Source: an uncultured Bacteroidales bacterium (GTDB lineage Bacteria; Bacteroidota; Bacteroidia; Bacteroidales; UBA932). Taken from it: a stretch of DNA of 49,071 bases. The stretch spans positions 1 through 49,071 of the forward strand of contig ONDF01000019.1 in the NCBI GenBank assembly GCA_900316525.1. Direction: 5' to 3'. Positions 43,335 to 49,071 of this stretch are shown here, piece by piece; position 1 is the stretch's first letter, and every line of letters starts with the position of its first letter. The position numbers and the translations under genes are program-made. The notes beneath the pieces are model-generated. The model had not been told where the DNA came from and made no database searches. It saw only the letters and a program-made list of their open reading frames with translations.

Positions 43335-44206
43335 ACAAATGCCTGTATCTGATCAACCTCCTGCAGCGCCGGGGGCCGATGAGCCTAGAAGAAATCAATG
43401 AGCACTTCCGGTTTTCCACGTTGTATGATGGGGATTTCCACCCCCGGACCTTTGCACGGTACAAGGATTTCATCCTGGAAAATTTCCCCTGTGAGATCGA
43501 GTATGACCCGGCCATCCGGAAATACCAGCTCATCCAGGATGATGTCGAAGAACCGCTGTACGAGTATCTGCTTTCCGCATACCACATCGAGGGCATGACC
43601 GAATTGGCCATCAAGCATCGGGACAAGATATTCCTGATGGCCTCGCCGACGGGTGTCGAGAAGGTGCAGACCGTACTGGAGGCCATCGACCGGAAAAAGG
43701 GTATCGTATCTGATTACTGGGCCTATAACAAGAAGACAGTCAAACGCTTGACAATCATTCCATATTTCCTGAAGACATGGGAGCAGCGTTGGTATCTGGT
43801 GGCTGAACCGCTCAATCCGCACCATGGGCAGTCGGTGTTTGCCCTGGAGCGCATGGAAAATCTTTCATTGACGGATGAAAAAATGCTTCCGTCTTCCGGT
43901 ATCACGGTGAAAGAGTATTTTGATGGAAGCTTTGGTGTCAATCACAGCGATACGGACCGGCCTGAAAATATCCGCATCAAGGTGTACGGAACCCAGGTGG
44001 AGTATATTCGGGCCTTGCCGCTCCACGAGTCCCAAAAGGAAGTGGAAACCTCGGAAGAATGGAGCGTTTTCGAGTATCGGATCATCCCTTGCTACAACTT
44101 CTATCAGCAACTCCTCTGGCACCGGGAACGGCTCGAGGTTTTGAGCCCCGAGAGTGTCAGGAATGAAATGAAACGTATTATTGACGAGTTGTCCAAGCTT
44201 TATTGA
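43322..44206 (+). CDS. WYL-domain transcriptional regulator
   Basis: The 294-residue protein has a winged-helix start (CLYLINLLQRRGPMSLEEINEHF ... FHPRTFARYKDFI, ~8-55) and a WYL domain with the name-giving Trp157-Tyr158-Leu159 in QRWYLVAEPL, followed by a C-terminal WCX-like region. WYL regulators often control defence and stress genes and sense nucleic-acid or other ligands. Its start overlaps the M48 stop by 13 bases, so it probably regulates its own operon. A second WYL protein is encoded at 45892-48282. Confidence 0.88.
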   Translation: MSKLNKCLYLINLLQRRGPMSLEEINEHFRFSTLYDGDFHPRTFARYKDFILENFPCEIEYDPAIRKYQLIQDDVEEPLYEYLLSAYHIEGMTELAIKHRDKIFLMASPTGVEKVQTVLEAIDRKKGIVSDYWAYNKKTVKRLTIIPYFLKTWEQRWYLVAEPLNPHHGQSVFALERMENLSLTDEKMLPSSGITVKEYFDGSFGVNHSDTDRPENIRIKVYGTQVEYIRALPLHESQKEVETSEEWSVFEYRIIPCYNFYQQLLWHRERLEVLSPESVRNEMKRIIDELSKLY

Positions 44207-44209
44207 CTT

Positions 44210-44641
44210 ATGAGCATCACTGTTATTCAACAACCATACACTGACTTCCTGAAAGAAGCTCTGTCCTTCTGCGACACCGCCTGCGGGAAGTATCAGATTC
44301 CCGTTCTGATGATTTCCACGCGGCAGCAGGCCAATAACCTGCTGATCAAGATGATCCAGGATGGAATGCTGATCGATCCCTGCCCGCCGTTCACCTCTGT
44401 GATCGTCGCCATCAAAAAGGACATCTATGCGTTAAGGGCGAACGCCCGCCTCAAGAAACTGGAAGGGAGCAGTCTCATGTTCTGCGACCGGAAACAGATG
44501 TCAGAAGACGACCTTGCACAATTGGAGACGGGGGATGCGAAAATCGTCATCATCGACGACCTGGCTTTAGTCCCGTCCGTGGATTTCTTGGACAAATGGG
44601 CCGAGGAAAAAGGTTTGAAGGTCATTGTCCGGAAGGATTAG
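44210..44641 (+). CDS. Unknown 143-residue cytoplasmic protein
   Basis: The protein looks like a small alpha/beta fold: alternating strands and helices (IPVLMISTRQQANNLLIKMI, AKIVIIDDLALVPSVDFLDKWAEEKGLKVIV). IIDD is placed like an acidic pocket of receiver or Toprim-like folds, but I see no full motif of either. It follows the WYL regulator by 3 bases and precedes a small membrane protein by 6, so it is part of the cassette. No function can be given. Confidence 0.6.
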   Translation: MSITVIQQPYTDFLKEALSFCDTACGKYQIPVLMISTRQQANNLLIKMIQDGMLIDPCPPFTSVIVAIKKDIYALRANARLKKLEGSSLMFCDRKQMSEDDLAQLETGDAKIVIIDDLALVPSVDFLDKWAEEKGLKVIVRKD

Positions 44642-44647
44642 CTACCT

Positions 44648-44946
44648 ATGTTCAAACTCATCCTCCTCAAAATCGTATACCTGATCCTTCTCTACTGGCT
44701 AATCGCGGCGGAGGAGGTGGGCGTTAAGCTGCTGGTGGTCAGCGTGATGGTCGGGCTGGCGATTTTGGCCTTCGTCCATAAGCCGGCGTTCATCTACGTG
44801 GGTAGGTGCGGGCGGTCATCGTCCGGGTCTTGTTCGACGTGATTGGGTTTTTCGTCATTTTGGCAGCGATGGGGAGGGAGAGAGAACATGATGACACTTT
44901 GGGCGCTTTGGCTCAATTTGTGCTCGCACGTTGGAAGCAAGTTTAG
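44648..44946 (+). pseudogene. Small two-helix membrane protein with a -1 frame break
   Basis: The first frame (44648-44842) encodes a membrane helix pair (LILLKIVYLILLYWLIAA, LLVVSVMVGLAILAFV) and then loses sense after AFIYVG. A second frame from GTG 44806, directly after a TAG, continues with VRAVIVRVLFDVIGFFVILAAMGRE and ends at 44946. A single -1 shift near AGG at 44804 would join them into one ~100-residue protein with three helices. It could be an old frameshift, a sequencing error, or two overlapping small genes. Confidence 0.55.
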
Positions 44947-44961
44947 ACCATAATTCATCCC

Positions 44962-45381
44962 ATGCAACTCACCATCCCCTTCACCGAGCTCACCGATCTG
45001 ATTCGGAAAGAAACCGGGCAGGCGGTCGGGTTGGCTTACAAGTCGGCCGACGAGATTGTCGTTTCGTACAATGCGTCTATCAAACTGCCGGTAATCGGGC
45101 CTGTGAGCAAGGAGTTCAAGGCTGGGGTCCAGTTGCTGGAGGTGACCAATGAAAAGGTGGTGTTCCAGGTGGAGGTGGGGATACTGAACGGCGTGCTAGA
45201 CCTGCTATCTTCCACCCTATTGAAAAAGCTGCCGGTCGGTCTGTTGGAGTCTTTCTCGGATGGCAGGGGGACGCTGAACCTGTCGGCCATCTCCGAGCTC
45301 AAGCCTGTCCTGGACCGGTTGGAGATCGACGGTGTCCATCTGGACCCGGACAACCTGCATCTGGACGCCCGGACGAAGTGA
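44962..45381 (+). CDS. Free-standing copy of the domain found after ptb
   Basis: The 139-residue protein has no signal or membrane helix. It aligns along its length with the C-terminal ~135 residues of the protein at 29002: IPFTELTDLIRKETG against VPVKDLNGLLRDKSG, a KLPVIG..VSKEFKAG against VPVLGEQSMHFTAG, KKLPVGLLESFSDGRGTLNLSA against ERLPAGLVDSYANGRAVINLSA. Here the domain is cytoplasmic by sequence; there it is tethered outside a membrane helix. The fold looks alpha/beta with amphipathic strands that could bind a lipid or a membrane, which is a guess. It ends the YaaW-M48-WYL cassette. Confidence 0.72.
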   Translation: MQLTIPFTELTDLIRKETGQAVGLAYKSADEIVVSYNASIKLPVIGPVSKEFKAGVQLLEVTNEKVVFQVEVGILNGVLDLLSSTLLKKLPVGLLESFSDGRGTLNLSAISELKPVLDRLEIDGVHLDPDNLHLDARTK

Positions 45382-45439
45382 CCGCGGGAACAGTCCCTCC
45401 CCCCCTCAAATCCTTACGTTGTGACCAAATCATTTTTAC

Positions 45440-45613
45440 ATGAAGACAATCCCGATGGACCCGGCTCCCAGCAATGTGGAACTGGCAAGGGAGAAGGTGG
45501 ACTTCCAGACTGCCGACTTAGCTTTCCACGAGCCGTTCTGTGTGGACGGTCTCCCTACGAAACGCACTGGACTGTGTCCGGTGGTGTTGGAGCGGGGACA
45601 CCGGACACGATAA
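45440..45613 (+). CDS. Possible 57-residue protein, unknown
   Basis: The frame MKTIPMDPAPSNVELAREKV... is open to 45613 and reads more like a protein (NVELAREKVDFQTADLAF) than the longer overlapping frame from GTG 45421. Its 3' end lies within a 10-bp inverted repeat (45574-45608). No family is recognised, and it may be a fragment or non-coding. It sits alone between the cassette and the repeat-rich gap. Confidence 0.3.
   Translation: MKTIPMDPAPSNVELAREKVDFQTADLAFHEPFCVDGLPTKRTGLCPVVLERGHRTR
45574..45608. repeat. 10-bp inverted repeat, GTGTCCGGTG/CACCGGACAC
   Basis: Two perfect 10-base arms flank a 15-base loop. A further GGGACACCGG copy lies near 45645. There is no T-tract, so it is not a standard terminator. 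Confidence 0.6.
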
Positions 45614-45690
45614 GCGGGCATAAGTGCGGCAGGAGGTGCCGATATTGGGACACCGGGCGCAGTAAAGACTTGAGGGATAGGTCATTAAAT

Positions 45691-45742
45691 CAATTATAGA
45701 AATTCTATAATAGAAACTCTATAATAGAGATCCTATAATTGC
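45691..45742. repeat. Three-copy 14-bp tandem repeat with CTATAAT core
   Basis: CTATAAT begins at 45705, 45719 and 45733, an exact 14-base period, and a degenerate fourth copy precedes them. TTATAGAA/TTCTATAA forms a palindrome at 45694-45710. The stretch is far more AT-rich than its surroundings. Within 45382-45891 I see only this, the two inverted repeats and the possible 57-residue frame; the rest shows nothing. Confidence 0.65.
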
Positions 45743-45781
45743 ATCGTCTCAGCTTTCGTGCTAAAAATCAGTCAATTACAC

Positions 45782-45815
45782 AAAACTCCCTGGTGCATTT
45801 GTACTAGGGAGTTTT
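45782..45815. terminator. Terminator-like hairpin in the gap before the Schlafen-WYL gene
   Basis: AAAACTCCCT and AGGGAGTTTT are perfect 10-base arms around a 14-base loop. The four T residues at the end are part of the stem, so it is a weak but symmetric terminator that could serve the cassette from the left and the minus-strand gene from the right. Confidence 0.5.
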
Positions 45816-45891
45816 CGTTAATGTGCTGATTGTCAGCGTGTTGTCCGGGACAGCCAAACAATCCAGGTCTGCCAGACCTGCCCGCGACGGC

Positions 45892-48282
45892 CTACGCCAG
45901 CCACTTCTCCACAAACTTCCTCACTTCCTCCTTCAGCGCGTCGGCGGCGGGGGAGTCGAGGATTTCGATCTTGTCGGCGAGCATGAGGTAGTACCAGCGG
46001 AGGGGGCCGAGGCCATGGACGGTGGAGGAGAGGATCCAGTGGGTGTCATCTTCCTGGTAGAGCTCGTTTTCGGGGAGATGGCGGGCGCCGGCGAAGTGCT
46101 CGACCAGGTAGTTGTAGGCCATCACGTCGAGCCGGAGGCGGACGGGATAGTCGTGGTCCTTGTCCACCCAGCTGAAGACGTCGGCCTCGCAGGGCTTGAA
46201 GTCGTGGTTGTATTCCGGCTCGGGGACGTCGGTGTCCACCTCGGTGATGCGGGAGAGGTTGAACTGCTTGAAGTTGCGGTCCTCCAGGTCGTAGCACCAC
46301 ACTTTCTCGTCGTCATAGAAGAGGTTGATGGGTACGACGAGCCGGTCGCGGACCTCGCCGCTGTTGCCGCTCGCGTACCCGCGGAGGTACACCTTGTGCT
46401 TTTTGTCGATGGCTTCCTGCAGTCGGACCAGGTGGGAGATGTTCCGGTCCACGCGCTTGAGGCTCATCAGGCGCCGGCGCTTGCCTTCCTCCGTCATCGG
46501 CAGGGTCTGGTTGCCGTCGCGGACGTAGGCGGTGCCTTCGGCCCATGAGCGGTCCTTGTACAGGTATGCGATTTCGTATTCCGCCGGCTTCACGGTGATG
46601 CGGATGGCGTCTGCGTCCTCGGTGGGTTCGATGGTGATGTTATCCTGCAGGGTGTCCTTGAAGTAGATCTTCTTCTCCTGCTGGAGGAAGAGGACGAAAT
46701 GGTCGATGGTGTCGGGGATGGAGACTTTGTGCCTCAATAGCCGCTGTGCGCGACGAAGGACGAAATCTGAGTTCTGAAGAAACCAGCGCATGTCCCCGTC
46801 CAGGCCCCGTCCTTCTGCGGTGATGGGATCGCCGGAATCGTTCACGCCCAGGAACAGGACGCCGCCGGCCGCGTTCAGGAAGCCGCACACGGCTTCGAAC
46901 ACCTGGCCGCGGCCCTGGTAGTCCAGGTCGGGCCCGCGGCCGTCGTTCCGCATCACATAGGAGGACTTGAACTCCACCTCGTTGCCTTCGCCGAGGCCGT
47001 ACTTGCCCGTGACGCGGGAGCCGGAGGCGCGGAAAGCGTCATCCACGCCCAGCAGGTGACACACGCGTCGACGGACGGTGTCGGGCTTGACCGACACGAC
47101 ATCGGGTTCCTCGCGGGACGTCTTGGCGGCTGTGAGCAGATGGGCGATCCGGCCGGCAATGCCGGGCTCCCCGAGGAAGGCCTCCGGGGCCGCCCCGGGA
47201 TACAGGCAGGCGATTTCCGCCGGCGCATTGTCCATGGTGCGGACCGTCTTTCCCTGGGCGTACAGAATCTTCCGCTGGAGGATGTCGGCCCGGCGGGCCA
47301 GTTGGTCCGCAAGGGCCTGGTTCTGCACGGCCTCTGCCAGGAAACGGGCGGCGAGGAGCGTGCGGTAACGCTCCAGGGCGCCGACGGTGGTGAGTTCTTC
47401 CAGTTCCTTCAACAGTTTCACGACCCGCTCCGAGCCATCCGGCCGGGATTCGGCCTCCGCCGGCGCTTCGACCTGGATGAACGATTCAAGGAGACTCTCT
47501 TCGTCGAAGGGTTGTACAGTTTGGCCGGCGCCGCCGGTTTCGTCCACGTCGACATTGATGTAGAAGTCCTCCTGGCGGAATTGGACGCTGACCACGTACA
47601 GGACGGCCTCGTCGTCAGCTTGATACCCTTCCCGGATCCGGGAGATGCCGAAGAAACCGCCGGCGGTCATCCAGAAGATGCGCTGCTTGCTCTCATCGAC
47701 ATACAGGACACGTCCCTTGAAGAACAGATTGTTGCGGCGGGCGCTTTCCGCGCCTTGGACGGCAAATGCCCGGTAGGCTTCCCGGATGGAAATGCCGATG
47801 CCGTCCGCATCAGACTCCACGCGGGCGCCCGCGATGAAGTCGTTTGCGTACAGATACGGGAGAAGGTCCCGGACATCGGTCCCGGCGACCAGGTCATCGT
47901 TGAAGAGCGGCATCTCCTCCGCATCCTCCCCGACGGGCTTGCACCAGAGATGGCCTTCGGCATCCTCGCGGATGTTCGTGACGGTCACCCGGTCACCCTC
48001 CGTGAGGGTTTTCCGCCGGGGGATGATGCGGCGCTGCGCCTGCACGAATTCCTCGGCGAAATCGCCGAGCTCATCCGCTTCGTTCCGGTCGGTTGCCTTC
48101 AGGCGCTCCTCCCGGACATTCCGGGTGGCGACTTCCACTTTCCCGTCCGCCACCGTGAAAGCGGTAGCGCGGTTTTCCGTCCGGTCGGTCGTGGAGATGG
48201 TGACAATTCCGTCCTTGCAGGACACGTAACCTTTCCCGGCGTAGGAGAAAGGAGAGATGCGTCTGTTCCGTCGTAAGTTCAT
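45892..48282 (-). CDS. Schlafen-AlbA_2 and WYL-domain protein
   Basis: The 796-residue protein has an N-terminal ~430-residue region of unknown type with beta-rich parts and a helical section (LKELEELTTVGALERYRTLLAARFLAEAV). The AlbA_2/Schlafen domain (~435-600) carries GEGNEVEFKSSYVM and GFLNAAGGVLFLGVNDSGDPI. A WYL-like domain lies at ~660-740 (VVPINLFYDDEKVWCYDLEDRNFKQFNLSRI). AlbA_2-WYL proteins bind nucleic acid and are often linked to defence or stress control. ATG 48282 is 4 bases from a -7 box, so the mRNA should be leaderless. Longer upstream frames run through the promoter and were rejected. Confidence 0.82.
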   Translation of the reverse strand: MNLRRNRRISPFSYAGKGYVSCKDGIVTISTTDRTENRATAFTVADGKVEVATRNVREERLKATDRNEADELGDFAEEFVQAQRRIIPRRKTLTEGDRVTVTNIREDAEGHLWCKPVGEDAEEMPLFNDDLVAGTDVRDLLPYLYANDFIAGARVESDADGIGISIREAYRAFAVQGAESARRNNLFFKGRVLYVDESKQRIFWMTAGGFFGISRIREGYQADDEAVLYVVSVQFRQEDFYINVDVDETGGAGQTVQPFDEESLLESFIQVEAPAEAESRPDGSERVVKLLKELEELTTVGALERYRTLLAARFLAEAVQNQALADQLARRADILQRKILYAQGKTVRTMDNAPAEIACLYPGAAPEAFLGEPGIAGRIAHLLTAAKTSREEPDVVSVKPDTVRRRVCHLLGVDDAFRASGSRVTGKYGLGEGNEVEFKSSYVMRNDGRGPDLDYQGRGQVFEAVCGFLNAAGGVLFLGVNDSGDPITAEGRGLDGDMRWFLQNSDFVLRRAQRLLRHKVSIPDTIDHFVLFLQQEKKIYFKDTLQDNITIEPTEDADAIRITVKPAEYEIAYLYKDRSWAEGTAYVRDGNQTLPMTEEGKRRRLMSLKRVDRNISHLVRLQEAIDKKHKVYLRGYASGNSGEVRDRLVVPINLFYDDEKVWCYDLEDRNFKQFNLSRITEVDTDVPEPEYNHDFKPCEADVFSWVDKDHDYPVRLRLDVMAYNYLVEHFAGARHLPENELYQEDDTHWILSSTVHGLGPLRWYYLMLADKIEILDSPAADALKEEVRKFVEKWLA

Positions 48283-48286
48283 AAGG

Positions 48287-48294
48287 CAAATATA
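48287..48294 (-). promoter_or_regulatory. -7 box abutting the Schlafen-WYL start codon
   Basis: TATATTTG on the minus strand fits TAnnTTTG and ends 4 bases before ATG 48282. No TTTG at -33 spacing is seen. Confidence 0.5.
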
Positions 48295-48380
48295 GGGAAA
48301 ATATTCACCCCTTTTAACCCCTTTTCGCCACATAAGCCGGGCGTTCGCCACTCTTTTATGGCGGAACGCGCGGGGGTGGG

Positions 48381-48388
48381 TAATTTTG
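48381..48388 (+). promoter_or_regulatory. -7 box for the buk-type gene
   Basis: TAATTTTG fits TAnnTTTG and ends 27 bases before ATG 48416. No clear -33 element precedes it. Confidence 0.45.
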
Positions 48389-48415
48389 CATAAACCTAAA
48401 CCGAAAGAGGAAAGC

Positions 48416-49071
48416 ATGAAAGGAAGAGTACTGGCCATCAATACGGGGTCGACATCGACCAAGGTGGGGTATTATGTGGACGGGAACACTGTCCTGGTCC
48501 GGAATCTCGAGCTCAGCGCGCAGGAGGTGATCCGCTTCGACAGCGTGCTGGAGCAGGGCGACCTCCGGCGGGGAATCGTCATGGATTTCCTGCGGGAGGC
48601 GGGCGTGGGCCTCGGCGATATCGACATCGTGATGGCGCGCGGCGGCCTGTTCGCCCCGGCCGTGACCGGCGTGTACGGGGTCAATGCCGATATGCGCGAG
48701 GTACTCCTGTCCGGCCGCGACGGCGTCCACGCCTGCAACCTGTCGGCCGTGATCGCCGATGACATCGCCTCCGAAGTGACGGCCTTCCGCCGCGAACGCG
48801 GCATCGGCGGCCCCGCCTGCATGGCCTACGTCGCGGACCCGCCGATGGCCGACGAGATGCTCCCGGAGTGCCACGTGGGCGGCCTCCCCGATTTCCCGCG
48901 TCGCGCTTTCTTCCATGCCCTGAACTCCCGCGCCGTCGTCCGCCGGTATCTCCGCGAACATGGGCATCCGACCAACGACATCACGGCGATCGTGGCCCAC
49001 ATGGGCGGCGGCATCACCGTCACCCTGCACCGGAACGGAAAGGTCATCGACACGAACAACGGCCTGGGCGG
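48416..49071 (+). CDS. buk: Butyrate kinase family protein, N-terminal 218 codons
   Basis: The product starts VLAINTGSTSTKVGYY, the phosphate-binding start of acetokinase-family butyrate kinases, and continues with ARGGLFAPAVTGVYGVN, NLSAVIADDIA, GGPACMAYVADPP and VAHMGGGITVTLHRNGKVID, all typical of Buk. It makes ATP and an acid, usually butyrate or a branched acid, from the acyl-phosphate. The window ends about 60% into a usual ~355-residue chain. The Ptb-family partner is 19 kb away beside ackA. It has its own promoter, divergent from the Schlafen-WYL gene. Confidence 0.92.
   Translation, partial: MKGRVLAINTGSTSTKVGYYVDGNTVLVRNLELSAQEVIRFDSVLEQGDLRRGIVMDFLREAGVGLGDIDIVMARGGLFAPAVTGVYGVNADMREVLLSGRDGVHACNLSAVIADDIASEVTAFRRERGIGGPACMAYVADPPMADEMLPECHVGGLPDFPRRAFFHALNSRAVVRRYLREHGHPTNDITAIVAHMGGGITVTLHRNGKVIDTNNGLG

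Noticed and set aside
45421..45699. 92-residue frame from GTG 45421
   Set aside because: Its translation is rich in Gly, Ser and Arg with no protein-like pattern; the frame from 45440 reads better, though it too is weak.
45691..45742. Tandem 14-bp repeat as a CRISPR array
   Set aside because: The copies abut with no unique spacers, the unit is too short, and no cas genes are present.
1..49071. tRNA, rRNA, integrase, toxin-antitoxin pair of a known family or prophage
   Set aside because: I looked for these to explain the accessory region but saw no cloverleaf, recombinase motif or phage structural gene; a weak tRNA could still be missed by eye.

Overview
The window looks like a Bacteroidales chromosome of fairly high GC. 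The evidence is a SusC/SusD pair, many lipoprotein and secreted proteins, a DUF4290 protein upstream of FtsK and a LolA-like protein, a reverse-type rubrerythrin, and repeated promoter -7 boxes of the Bacteroidetes form TAnnTTTG. Acyl-phosphate fermentation genes (ackA, a ptb-family gene and, at the right edge, a buk-type kinase) fit an anaerobic gut or rumen-type bacterium. I cannot name the genus.

Layout. 1-1.7 kb is damaged or misassembled: a CopA C-terminus and a partial HMA domain run in frame into an aldo/keto reductase that lacks its N-terminus, and next to it are two very short genes that keep both ends of a GH92 mannosidase and of a DUF5009-like protein but have lost the middle. 1.7-8.8 kb carries a lipase-like lipoprotein, a large multidomain GH3 enzyme with a small secreted partner, and rubrerythrin. 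9.0-15.0 kb is an AddB/AddA-like recombination pair. 15.0-19.8 kb is SusD/SusC. 20.0-23.6 kb is DUF4290-FtsK-LolA-like, and the FtsK linker contains interspersed repeat sequences that are translated. 23.6-26.8 kb holds a FISUMP lipoprotein, ApbE and a short ComEC. 26.8-29.8 kb is ackA-ptb plus a membrane-anchored protein of unknown function.

From about 29.8 kb the window becomes accessory. A RAYT-like Y1 transposase is flanked by two 86-nt double-hairpin modules in opposite orientation. Next come a carbonic anhydrase, an outer-membrane-like protein, a membrane-anchored Ser/Thr kinase, a BspA-type LRR lipoprotein and its probable regulator. An AT-richer cassette (35.8-41.7 kb) encodes a mini zinc ribbon, a Sel1 protein, three proteins with hydrophobic or glycine-rich membrane segments (one with a possible nuclease core), a large protein of unknown function and a very acidic small protein. 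A second cassette (41.8-45.4 kb) encodes YaaW-like, M48 peptidase, WYL regulator, unknown and small membrane proteins, ending in a paralogue of the domain found after ptb. A repeat-rich non-coding stretch, a Schlafen/AlbA-WYL protein and a buk-type kinase close the window.

Threads that tie the accessory zone together are the same TM-plus-RDTVY stalk on the kinase and on the ptb-linked protein, the shared C-terminal domain at 29.4-29.8 kb and 45.0-45.4 kb, and four signalling or regulatory genes whose -7 box lies so close to the ATG that their mRNAs should be leaderless. The best candidates for something undescribed are the 35.8-41.7 kb membrane/nuclease cassette and the YaaW-M48-WYL cassette next to it. 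Their functions here are inference only.
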